Below are positions 1-5,606 of a DNA stretch of 10,000 bases, piece after piece; position 1 is the stretch's first letter; each line of letters opens with the position of its first letter. Source of the DNA: Baffinella frigidus (Eukaryota > Cryptophyceae > Cryptomonadales > Baffinellaceae); contig MU646772.1 of assembly GCA_026770585.1 (NCBI GenBank), forward strand, positions 217,129-227,128, given 5' to 3'. The position numbers were made by a program, and so were the translations under genes. The notes beneath the pieces were generated by a model. The model made no database searches and was not told where the DNA came from. It worked only from the letters and a program-made list of their open reading frames with translations.

Positions 1-30
<30 letters not shown>
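1..30. repeat. Poly-G homopolymer at window start
   Basis: The first 30 bases are all G. A homopolymer this long is either a true simple repeat or a sequencing or assembly edge effect; the sequence cannot distinguish the two. It is followed by a short unit ending in a C run (to about 64) that recurs at 229-272 and 1014-1060. Confidence 0.9.
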
Positions 31-32
<2 letters not shown>

Positions 33-64
33 GCAAGTGTCGATGTCCCCCCCCCCGCGCCCCC
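28..64. repeat. G-run / CGTGTCGATG / C-run motif, copy 1 of 3
   Basis: A G run, then ACGCAAGTGTCGATG, then a C run and a CG-rich tail. Copies 2 (229-272) and 3 (1014-1060) keep the same order: G run, a core like ACGNACGTGTCGATG, C run, then GGGCGGCGTGCC-like sequence. The G and C runs flanking the core could pair as a stem with the core as loop. The function is unknown; it may be a dispersed repeat end. Confidence 0.5.
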
Positions 65-110
65 TAACCTCCTAACCGCTCACCCCTCCCGTCCCTGGAA
101 ACAGCGGAAA
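65..110. other. Short spacer with no feature seen
   Basis: This is a C-rich spacer containing CCTAACC-like strings that faintly resemble the complementary telomere strand. Nothing coding is seen. Confidence 0.3.
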
Positions 111-113
111 TAG

Positions 114-207
114 AGTGTGTGTGTGTGTGAGAGAGAGAGAGTGCGAGAGAGCGAGAGCGAGCGAGAGAGCGAGAGCGAGAGAGCGAGAGCGATGGAGAGA
201 GAGAGAG
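114..207. repeat. GT then GA microsatellite
   Basis: A (GT)n tract of about 15 bases runs directly into a (GA)n tract broken by GC dinucleotides (GAGAGCGAGC-type), ending in a G-rich run to about 230. Open frames crossing it on both strands encode only Ser/Leu/Arg or Arg/Glu dipeptide repeats and are not genes. Confidence 0.95.
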
Positions 208-228
208 GGGGGGGCGGGGGGGGAGGGG

Positions 229-272
229 GGACGAACGTGTGGATGCCCCCCCCCTCGGGCGGCGTGCCAGCC
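229..272. repeat. G-run / CGTGTGGATG / C-run motif, copy 2 of 3
   Basis: This is a second copy of the unit at 28-64, with the core ACGAACGTGTGGATG between a G run and a C run, followed by a CGGGCGGCGTGCC tail. The tail is shared with copy 3 (1014-1060), which suggests the unit is longer than the core and is truncated in copy 1. Confidence 0.5.
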
Positions 273-287
273 ACCGGATCCCCATTG

Positions 288-530
288 AGCATATCCACCC
301 TAACACACCACAGACCAAAGCTTAATTTATAAAATTAATTTTTGCGCATATCCACCCTCACACACCAACGTTTTTTTTTCAGCATATCCACTTTAACACA
401 CCACAGGCCAACGTTTTGTTTTTAGCAAATCCACCCCGATACACCACAGGCCCACGATTTGTTTTTAGCATATCCATCCTGACACACCGCAGACCAACGT
501 TTTGTTTTTAGCATATTCACCCTAACTACA
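288..530 (+). repeat. 43-bp tandem array, AGCATATCCACCCT units
   Basis: Units start AGCATATCCA or close to it and contain ACACACCACAGACCAACG followed by a T-rich tail (TTTTGTTTTT). Unit starts at 381, 424, 467 and 510 are spaced exactly 43 bp. The earlier units at about 288 and 345 are irregular: one has an AT-rich insertion, and the next is shortened to about 36 bp. The last unit is cut off near 530. A related fragment (ACACCACACTCCAAAGCTTAACATAGCATCC-like, about 649-682) lies downstream. No coding sequence is present. Confidence 0.9.
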
Positions 531-533
531 CGG

Positions 534-650
534 TGGGCTACGAAGGTTTCGTTGGGGCTTGAAAGGTGTTACGTGACCAAATTGCACCAGAGTAACTACC
601 TCAAGGCAACTTGACTTTTCATGAAAGGTTCGAAGTCCACCGTGTGGACA
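534..650. repeat. Dispersed element S, copy 1
   Basis: The copy begins with GGGCTACGAAGG and ends near TTCGAAGTCCACCGTGTGGAC. The same pair of end motifs occurs about 3280-3437 (GGGCTACGAAGG ... GCGAAGTCCGCTGTGTGGAC) and, more diverged, at 8235-8350. A partial copy of the first half lies at 1504-1553. The internal parts share only patches such as GTGACC. It behaves like an old dispersed repeat. Confidence 0.45.
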
Positions 651-730
651 CACCACACTCCAAAGCTTAACATAGCATCCAACGTTGGGCAGATTCTGGC
701 ATGTTCCAAGATGAAATGACATGCATGGCA

Positions 731-828
731 GGGTGTAGGGTGTAGGGTGTAGGGTGTAGGGTGTAGGGTGCAGGGTGTAGGGTGTAGGGTGTAGGGTGTA
801 GGGTGTAGGGTGTAGGGTGGAGGGTGGA
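731..828 (+). repeat. (GGGTGTA)14 heptamer array
   Basis: There are fourteen consecutive heptamers with no indel: eleven exact GGGTGTA, one GGGTGCA (766-772) and two terminal GGGTGGA (815-828). The unit differs by one base from the plant-type telomere repeat GGGTTTA. The minus-strand open frame here reads a Leu-His-Pro-Thr-Pro-Tyr-Thr peptide repeat, a by-product of a 7-bp period, and is not evidence of a gene. Confidence 0.97.
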
Positions 829-864
829 GAGTGTTGGTCAGAAGGGGGCGTGGTCAAACTTCAA

Positions 865-1015
865 GGTGGTCATAGCCGCTTAGCAGCCACCGGGGGGCTT
901 CACAGATACAGTCCATCTAAACCATTTGTACTAGAATCTTATCCCTTACCCTGGAACCTAACCGGAATTTCACCATGAATTCAAGGCGAAAAGGTCCTCG
1001 CTCGCTGCTAAGTGG
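865..1015. repeat. Dispersed repeat L (about 150 bp), copy 1
   Basis: This copy aligns without gaps over its last 118 or so bases to 3028-3145, with about 17 mismatches by eye (about 85 % identical). Shared landmarks are ATACAGTCCATC, TTTGTACTAGAATCTTATC, GAACCTAACCGGA and TCGCTGC.AAGTGG. No long open frame is conserved between the copies, so it looks like a non-coding repeat. Confidence 0.85.
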
Positions 1016-1060
1016 GGGGGGGGGCGTACGCGTCGATCTTGCCCCCGCGGGGCGTGCCCT
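1014..1060. repeat. G-run / CGTCGATC / CCCCCGCGGGG motif, copy 3 of 3
   Basis: A G run is followed by CGTACGCGTCGATC, then GCCCCCGCGGGGCGTGCC. Compared with copies at 28 and 229 the C run is shortened, and it forms its own small palindrome CCCCGCGGGG. It lies directly upstream of the first copy of the 75-bp family. Confidence 0.5.
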
Positions 1061-1128
1061 CCGCCGGTACGCTCAACGGCGTGCGGCCCCCGTACCCCGT
1101 GTTGTGCACGTAGTCCGGAACCTGCTCC

Positions 1129-1224
1129 AGGACGAGATGAGGCCGAGATAAGGACGAGATAAGACGAGATATGGACGAGATCCGGACGAGATAGGACGAG
1201 ATAAGGACGCGATAAGGGCGAGAT
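1129..1224 (+). repeat. GGACGAGATAA minisatellite, block 1
   Basis: Imperfect tandem units of 10-12 bp with consensus GGACGAGATAA (variants GGCCGAGATAA, AGACGAGATAT, GGACGCGATAA, GGGCGAGAT). The block begins directly after one 75-bp unit and ends directly before the next. Confidence 0.9.
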
Positions 1225-1296
1225 GCCGGTACGCTCATCGGCGTGCGCCCCCCGTACCCCATGTTGTGCACGTAGTTCAGAACCTGGCTCCGGGAT

Positions 1297-1410
1297 AGGA
1301 CGAGATAAGGACGAGATAAGGACGAGATACGACGAGATACGACGAGATACGACGAGATAAGGGCGAGATATGCCTAGATACAGACGAGATACGGACGAGA
1401 AACGGACAAG
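1297..1410 (+). repeat. GGACGAGATAA minisatellite, block 2
   Basis: This is a second block of the same unit as 1129-1224, with a run of exact 10-bp ACGAGATACG units in its centre (about 1321-1352) and decaying copies at its end (ACGGACAAG). It is again framed by two copies of the 75-bp family. Confidence 0.9.
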
Positions 1411-1743
1411 ACTCCAGCACGCTCATCGGCGTGCGGTCCCCGTACCCCGTGGTGTGTACGTAGTCAGGAACCTAAGGTTCAGGAGGGTGTGGGGGTTAGG
1501 GCAACACAGCGGGCCACGAAGGGCCCTATTCATGAGGTCTGTGTGGGTTATTCAGGCCCCTGCACCCCGTGATGTGTACGTAGTCCGGAACCTGCTCCGG
1601 GAACGCCATTTTAATTTCATGAATCTGGGCAAGGAAAATTACTACACACAAGGCTCATACTAGTAATCGTAAAGCAAGTGTGTAGTAAATGTCATTGCCG
1701 CACATTGATGGGCGTGCGCCACCCGCACCCCGTGTTTGCACCC

Positions 1744-1978
1744 GGGGTTGCGGGTTCAGGGTTTGCATCCAGGGGTTAGGGTTCAGGGGTTGCACCAGGG
1801 GCTCGGGGAAGTCTTCAAAAGGCAAGGGTGGTTGTCTAAGAGGACAGGGTGGTTGCCAAAGGCAACAGTGGCTGTTAAGAGGGCAGGGTTCAGGGGTTGC
1901 ACCGGCGGTTCGAGGAAGTCTTTTGCGTTGCGGGTTTCGGGTTTCGGCTCCAGGGTTTCGGGTTTCGGTTTGCGGGTA
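1744..1978 (+). repeat. Degenerate GGGTTTC / GGGTTCA G-rich repeats
   Basis: The stretch is built from GGGTTCAGGG, GGGTTAGGG and, at about 1930-1976, GGGTTTCGGGTTTCGG heptamers. Embedded are two of three copies of AGGGGTTGCACCGGGGGTTC followed by GGGGAAGTCTTC (1785-1816, 1890-1921; the third is 2098-2129), and a loose repeat of about 25 bp around AAGGGTGGTTG (1817-1885). Open frames here are glycine-rich translations of repeat DNA and I do not call them genes. Confidence 0.75.
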
Positions 1979-1999
1979 ATAAAGAAGAAGAGGGTCAGA

Positions 2000-2095
2000 G
2001 GGTTTAGGGTTTAGGGTTTAGGGTTTAGGGTTTAGGGTTTAGGGTTCAGGGTTTAGGGTTTAGGGTTTAGGGTTCAGGATTCAGGGTTTAGGGTG
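2000..2095 (+). repeat. (TTTAGGG)n telomere-type array
   Basis: About thirteen heptamers, mostly GGGTTTA with occasional GGGTTCA, GGATTCA and, at the right edge, GGGTGTC. TTTAGGG is the telomere repeat of most plants, several green algae and dinoflagellates. The array is flanked on both sides by other sequence, so within this window it is interstitial. The GGG strand is the + strand, so a chromosome end, if close, would be expected to the right, yet more than 7.9 kb of other sequence follows. Confidence 0.95.
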
Positions 2096-2409
2096 TCGGG
2101 GGTTGCACCGGGGGTTCGGGGAAGTCTTCGTCCTCGTCCATCTCGTTGGAGGCGTCGCCTACCACGTATGTTGCTACCTGTTTGTTTCGGGTGCTTGCAT
2201 CTGAGGATGGGCAAGAGGGGAAGCCTGGGGGGCCAAGGCAAACTCCCCTGCCCGCCCCGCTGACCCCACGCACCCTGTTAGGGTTGTGTTGGCGTTGTTT
2301 TAGGGTTGTTTCAGGGTTGTGCGCCACGGGTTGAGGGGGCGAGGGGGTTGGGTCGAGCTCTATGGAGGCGTCGCCTACCACGTATCTTGCTACCTCTTCA
2401 AGCTTGTGC

Positions 2410-2536
2410 ACATATATACCAGTCTTACAGTCTCGAGGTTACAACCATATATGTTTCCATATACCAGTTTACATATACCAGTTGAAATGTATGTTTACAT
2501 ATACCAGTTTACATATATGTTTACATATACCAGACC
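2410..2536 (+). repeat. CATATACCAGTTTA minisatellite
   Basis: Imperfect units of 12-18 bp combine ATATACCAG with TTTACATATA or ATATGTTTACATATA. The tract is strikingly AT-rich between G-rich neighbours. It sits between copies 2 and 3 of the 45-bp element. Frames across it encode Tyr/Ile/Thr-rich repeats only. Confidence 0.8.
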
Positions 2537-2689
2537 TGGGGCTGGAGGTCGCAGAACCTTCGGGCGGTTGGTTTTGGGGTTGTATTAGGGTTGTGGGCTG
2601 AGGGTTGAGAGGGCTGGGGGGTTGGGTCGAGCTAGTTGGATGCGTCGCCTACCACGTATGTTGCTACCTGTTTTTAAGGGGGGGTTTTA

Positions 2690-2909
2690 GAGGGGGGCGC
2701 ATCGAGGGTTGTGTTAACCCTGTATGGTATATGGTATATGGTATATGGTATATGGTATATGGTATATGGTATATGGTATATGGTGTATGGTATATGGTAT
2801 ATGGTATATGGTATATGGTATACGGTATCTGGTATCTGGTTTGTGGTGTATGGTACATGGTTCAGGGTTGAACACAACCCTCACACAACCCTCGATGCGC
2901 CCCCCCCTC
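2690..2909. repeat. Inverted-repeat-flanked heptamer element
   Basis: The left arm (about 2690-2722) contains GGGGGGCGCATCGAGGG then TTGTGTTAACCCTG. The right arm (about 2863-2909) is its reverse complement, with one 11-bp tandem duplication (CACACAACCCT) inserted and one extra G. The arms enclose the ATGGTAT array. The result is a fold-back structure of about 220 bp. No coding capacity is seen. It may be a small fold-back element or a palindrome made by telomere-type repeat rearrangement. Confidence 0.75.
2724..2870 (+). repeat. 21-unit ATGGTAT heptamer array
   Basis: The array is exactly 147 bases, 21 heptamers in one phase with no indel. The first fourteen are ATGGTAT, with one ATGGTGT at 2780. 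The last seven drift in phase: ACGGTAT, CTGGTAT, CTGGTTT, GTGGTGT, ATGGTAC, ATGGTTC, AGGGTTG. The last unit is one base from the telomere heptamer AGGGTTT. Open frames in all six phases are repeat translations. Confidence 0.95.
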
Positions 2910-3001
2910 AACCAGGGTTGTGGTAGGGTTGTTCCAGGGTCGTGGGCTTATGGTTGATTGATCTACGGTTGTTGTATGGTTGTGGGCTTGGGGTTTAGGA
3001 T

Positions 3002-3145
3002 GGTGGTCCACTTAGTAGCCATGGGGGCTTCACGGATACAGTCCATCCAAAAGATTTGTACTAGAATCTTATCGATTGCCCTAGAACCTAACCGGAGTTT
3101 CACCTTGAATTCATAGTGAAAAGATCATCGGTCGCTGCCAAGTGG
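3002..3145. repeat. Dispersed repeat L (about 150 bp), copy 2
   Basis: This is the second copy of the unit at 865-1015, in the same orientation, starting GGTGGTC and ending GTCGCTGCCAAGTGG. In both places it directly follows G-rich heptamer-type DNA. A diverged 45-bp element (3163-3203) follows this copy. Confidence 0.85.
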
Positions 3146-3204
3146 TTAGGGGTTAGAGCTTGTTGAAGGCGACTCCTGCAACGTATGTGGCTACCTCTTT
3201 TTTC

Positions 3205-3280
3205 GGGTGGTTGGGTTCGGGGGGGTGTTAGGGTTGTGGGTGTAGGGTTCAGGGGTGTGGGTTTAGTGTGGTGGGTTTGG
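3205..3280 (+). repeat. Telomere-like G-rich spacer
   Basis: Loose GGGTTG, GGGTGTTAGGG and GGTTCAGGGG strings, decayed relatives of the heptamer arrays to the left. This is the last such tract on the way into the right half of the window. Confidence 0.4.
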
Positions 3281-3437
3281 GCTACGAAGGGATTTGTTGT
3301 TGGATTCTAACCACCTTTCCGTGACCTCATATGTAGGAGACCCCCCTATGTCCCTACGGATTGCCTAGTGTAGGGTCATATGCCTTGTCGCGTATGGGTT
3401 ATTCACGGTTCATTGCGAAGTCCGCTGTGTGGACGAT
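3280..3437. repeat. Dispersed element S, copy 2
   Basis: The copy begins GGGCTACGAAGG and ends GCGAAGTCCGCTGTGTGGAC, matching the ends of the copy at 534-650. It also contains CGTATGGGTTATTCACGG, whose GGGTTATTC string is shared with 1547-1553 and 8319-8328. It is non-coding as far as I can see. Confidence 0.45.
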
Positions 3438-3576
3438 GATACACATAATTACGAGTGTATATTGTACTTCTGCTGCAACGCAGTACTACTGTGCATTTTA
3501 ATGTGAGTTTAATACACCGGCGCCAAATGTAGCTCCGTCCTGAGATTTCTTCACCGCAGATATCTCGCATGGAGGG

Positions 3577-3715
3577 GGGGGGGGAGAGAGCGAGCGAGCG
3601 AGCGAGAGAGAGAGAGAGAGAGAGAGAGCGGGCGCGAGCGCGCGAGAGAGAGAAAGAGAGAGAGAGAGAGTGCGAATGAGAAAGAGAGAGAGCGAGAGAG
3701 AGCGGGCGCGCGACC
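3577..3715. repeat. Large GA/GC-interrupted microsatellite
   Basis: A G run (about 3575-3585) is followed by (GAGC)n, (GA)n, and GC-interrupted GA tracts to about 3713. It repeats the composition of 114-230 with the order of G run and GA tract reversed. The long minus-strand frame over it (3403-3756) is a Ser/Leu/Arg translation of the repeat and not a gene. Confidence 0.95.
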
Positions 3716-3790
3716 GTCATCACACCTACGCTAGACCTGAAGGTGGTCAATCGCAAAAGTCAACTTCCATTGGCTCTGGAGTCAACCTTT

Positions 3791-3819
3791 GGAAAACGCT
3801 CAGATTCTGAGCGTTTTCC
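3791..3819. other. Perfect 13-bp-stem hairpin with 3-base loop
   Basis: GGAAAACGCTCAG, then ATT, then the exact reverse complement CTGAGCGTTTTCC. Three GTCAAC hexamers surround it (3759-3764, 3781-3786, 3826-3831). It could form a very stable RNA or cruciform hairpin. A microRNA precursor would need a longer imperfect arm, so it is more likely a small inverted-repeat insertion or a structural element. No gene is seen beside it. Confidence 0.85.
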
Positions 3820-3831
3820 TGTTGCGTCAAC

Positions 3832-4700
3832 TTATGATTGCTCCCGGTCACGTCTCAAGTAGACTGGGAGACCCCCTCCCCCTGATCGAAGCTAGTTGGC
3901 AGCTGGACAATTGCCCAGGGTCTTGTCCCTTAGGCTTCCGGGATAAGTGCCTGGGACAGTAACGGATCGGGCCCTAGGCACTGATCAGTTGGGAAAACCG
4001 TTATTACCAACCAAAAAAACGTCGCCAGGTGACAGGAGGTGGCCCACACGAGAATACTAGAGGGGCCTATTTAAAAGTAAGATGCTTTTACAGGTGGGCG
4101 TTTGGGCAGTAACTTTCGTGAGGTTGGTCACGAACTCTGCGAAATTAGCACACGAAATTAGCACAGTTTCGAGGTTGGAATACCCTATCCTGGTACAAAT
4201 GTTTACAACCCCCCATGTCAACAGGAGGGGTGTATTCTCGAGTGGGTGGCCACGGCTGGTAGTACCCAGCGCGCATACCACCAGCCCTCACATCACAGAA
4301 AGCCTACACTCAAGCTGCATTGTAGAATTCGTCGTGGCTTGGACTTTTTCTGGGTCGGGCCGGGGGGAAGTGAGGGGAATTCTGACGAAAAGGGGCTGCT
4401 TTTTGACATGGTAAGGGTGGGGGGTGCTTATCTTGTCATCAACCCCAGCCTAAGATAACACCAAACGTCATTTCCTGGAATTCCCAACCTGGCCCCGAAT
4501 CCAAGCCAAGGCAAATTCTGCAATGGTACAGTCAGATTCTGACGTCCGGCGGGTAGTACACAGACCAGACCGACCACAGCATTTGAGCGGCCTCTGAGGG
4601 CTGCAACGCAAGATTCTTGGGCCGACCTCGCTATCTTTTCACATAGGAAATTTTGACGTCCCTAGGGATTTCCTACCGTAGGGTCCTAGGAATGGTTGAC
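3832..4700. other. Mostly unassigned, less repetitive interval
   Basis: No gene is convincingly supported. Competing inverted repeats lie at 3925-3983, a 13-bp perfect tandem duplication (CGAAATTAGCACA) at 4140-4165, and a small palindrome GTCAGATTCTGAC at 4531-4543. On the + strand the frame 4246-4458 reads 70 codons whose 3' part (about 4330-4413) looks protein-like and reaches ATG followed by GTAAGG, a good splice-donor sequence at 4412-4417. No upstream acceptor could be paired with confidence, so I leave it uncalled. Confidence 0.4.
3925..3983. other. Overlapping, mutually exclusive inverted repeats
   Basis: GTCCCTTAGGC (about 3925) can pair with GCCTGGGAC (about 3949) through a 2-base bulge. 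The same central AGTGCCTGGGAC can instead pair with GCCCTAGGCACT (about 3971-3982), 10 of 12 positions matching. The two stems cannot form together. With no adjacent gene, a riboswitch-like reading is not justified. Confidence 0.5.
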
Positions 4701-4708
4701 TTGTGAAC

Positions 4709-4853
4709 TTAAGAAAGGGCACAAATCAGCCCTGGCTCTCGCAAGACATTCAGCCCTACAATCTTGCGTGGGACAATCTTGTGTGGCGGGACCTGTGGGT
4801 AGTCTTCGAAGGCGATCCTGCGGAGATCGTTCTTGATGCGCCGCACGTGCGCG
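4709..4853 (-). CDS. Possible exon, unknown protein
   Basis: On the minus strand an acceptor-like sequence (CTGAC, then CTCTTGCGTGCAG) ends at 4854. It is followed by an open segment of about 48 codons that begins Ala-His-Val-Arg-Arg-Ile-Lys-Asn-Asp-Leu-Arg-Arg and runs to TAA at 4709-4711. CTGAC fits the YTNAY branch-point consensus and lies about 15-20 bases before the AG. The peptide is basic and predicted helical at its start, then Pro/Val/Ile-rich. It lies downstream, on the same strand, of the candidate exons at 5006-5335 and could belong to the same gene. The + strand is also open here (4703-4996), so strand choice rests only on residue composition and the splice signal. I do not recognise the protein. 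Confidence 0.22.
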
Positions 4854-5005
4854 CTGCACGCAAGAGGTCAGCATCGGTCAGCAGCGGTCAGCAGCGCGCT
4901 GCCTCGCATCCAGGGTGCGGCGCCTTCTTCCTCCGCGGGGAGCGAGGTGTGCGGGGCCCGTGCTGTAAGGCAAGGGTGGGGCCAACGGGTAAATAGGGCA
5001 GGGGA

Positions 5006-5335
5006 TTACTCTACTCGCCATTCCGGGTCCGCGACGCCATAGCAACCCCGCAGGTTGACGACCTGGTTCTGTTTGCTGTCCTTGTCCATGCGACGCATGC
5101 CGTCCTGCACGGACGGCCCCGTATCATCAGCAGTAGGGTGGACAGAGGTTTACAGATATGGTCCCGCTCCTATCGCCACCTACACGCTGCCCGGCGGCGG
5201 CGGGGGGTGAACGGGGCACGAGGAATGGACGCGGGGTGCTACCGCGTCGCCGGCGCTCATCGCCTTGGCCACGACGCCCCCCATGGTTGCTGCTTCCTCC
5301 TGGCACGGGCCCGACCGCCGCACCAGGTCCCTCTC
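5006..5335 (-). CDS. Possible spliced gene fragment, unknown protein
   Basis: Exon 1 would run from 5335 or from an ATG at 5284 (context AACCATGGG, good for a eukaryotic start) to 5243. Exon 2 would run 5104-5006 and end in TAA. The proposed 138-bp intron (5242-5105) starts GTAGCA, a weak donor, and ends CCGTGCAG with a CTGAT branch-like motif about 23 bases before the exon. Both junctions are phase 0. From the ATG the product would be 46 residues: a small Ala/Gly/Val start, then a charged Met/Asp/Lys/Gln-rich stretch with a lone Cys and Trp near the end. Without splicing, the frame from the ATG stops after 34 codons. The + strand is open in register over the whole segment (about 4995-5474), but its translation is rich in His, Arg and Cys, as expected of an antisense shadow. 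No family is recognised. Confidence 0.25.
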
Positions 5336-5339
5336 TCAA

Positions 5340-5560
5340 CGCTGTCAGACGCTGCGGCCGCTGGATCACAGCACACTCGACAGGAACGGCATGGTCCGAT
5401 CTCGTTGCTGCGATCCTGCTCTGGCGCCCCGCCTGGATGGCGGCCGGACAACGCAGCGATTCCCTCCCCGTCCTAAACGGCCAGGCTCAGGGTCATCGGG
5501 CGGTCACGGGACCGTGACCGGTCCTCGCAACTTATTGGATTTTGGTGACTTTTGCTGTAA
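5340..5560. other. GC-rich interval, no gene assigned
   Basis: Several frames on both strands are open at once because of high GC content, so none stands out. The minus frame contains a CRSCRVCC-like cysteine cluster near 5355-5385. Cys-rich strings of this kind are common in chance translations. GGTCACGGGACCGTGACC (5503-5520) is a near-perfect palindrome (GGTCACGG/CCGTGACC around GA). Confidence 0.35.
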
Positions 5561-5561
5561 C

Positions 5562-5606
5562 TTTTTTTCTTCGTACGCGTTGTGGATATGGTGATATATG
5601 ACTCTG
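5562..5606 (+). repeat. TTCTTCGTA..TGTGGATATGGTGATATAT module, copy 1
   Basis: A T run, TTCTTCGTACGCG, then TTGTGGATATGGTGATATAT and GACTCT. A second copy lies at 7685-7721 (TTCTTCGTATACGA, TGTGGATATGGTGATATAT), and the tail GTGATATATGACTCT recurs at 6748-6762. The copies fall before, inside and after the P-Q-R mosaic, so it may be part of the same mobile or satellite family. Confidence 0.7.

Larger units (their letters stand above)
1063..1740 (+). repeat. Five-copy 75-bp repeat family interleaved with minisatellite
   Basis: A unit of about 65-80 bp contains GTACGCTCATCGGCGTGCG, then CCCCGTACCCCGTGTTGTG, then CACGTAGTCCGGAACCTGCTC. Copies lie at about 1063-1128, 1223-1296, 1412-1475, 1556-1605 (second half only) and 1696-1740 (first half, diverged). 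A remnant containing GTGGTGTACGTCTACGCGGGAG is at about 8359-8384. The gaps between the first three copies are filled by the GACGAGATA minisatellite. Open frames through the array are short and inconsistent between copies. Confidence 0.85.
2146..3203. repeat. Four scattered copies of a 45-bp VATYVVGDAS-reading element
   Basis: Copies lie at 2146-2180, 2346-2396, 2619-2670 and, diverged, 3163-3203. The core is GGCGTCGCCTACCACGTATG followed by TTGCTACCT. Copies 2 and 3 share an upstream GGTTGGGTCGAGCT. On the minus strand the core reads Val-Ala-Thr-Tyr-Val-Val-Gly-Asp-Ala-Ser. Copies 1 and 2 lie in one open minus frame (2088-2411), where copy 1 continues into an acidic, then proline-rich tail before a stop. 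Copy 3 has a stop right after the core and copy 4 changes two residues, so if this was ever coding it is now mostly broken. The spacers are telomere-like GGGTTG-rich DNA. Confidence 0.6.

Noticed and set aside
64-332. Open frames on both strands over the first microsatellite
   Set aside because: They translate GA/GT and poly-G/C repeats into dipeptide strings and are open only because of the repeat.
288-530. CRISPR-like regular repeats
   Set aside because: The 43-bp units are contiguous tandem copies without unique spacers between invariant repeats, and the context is eukaryotic.
627-645. GGTTCGAAGTCC resembling a tRNA T-arm
   Set aside because: No matching acceptor, D or anticodon stems at the required distances; the same string recurs at 3414 and 8337 as part of a dispersed repeat.
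522-857. 111-codon minus-strand frame with a LHPTPYT repeat
   Set aside because: The peptide repeat follows automatically from a 7-bp DNA period (21 bp = 7 codons); the non-repeat part shows no recognisable domain.
2605-2957. Several overlapping frames of 64-88 codons with WYMVYGI or IPYTIYH repeats
   Set aside because: Both strands and all phases are open through the ATGGTAT array, so these are by-products of the array.
3403-3756. 117-codon minus frame rich in Ser, Leu and Arg
   Set aside because: It is mainly the GA microsatellite translated; the flanking parts belong to element S and the unassigned spacer.
5138-5517. Overlapping + strand frames of 109-119 codons
   Set aside because: High GC keeps three + frames open together, and the translations are rich in Arg, His, Pro and Cys, typical of shadow frames.
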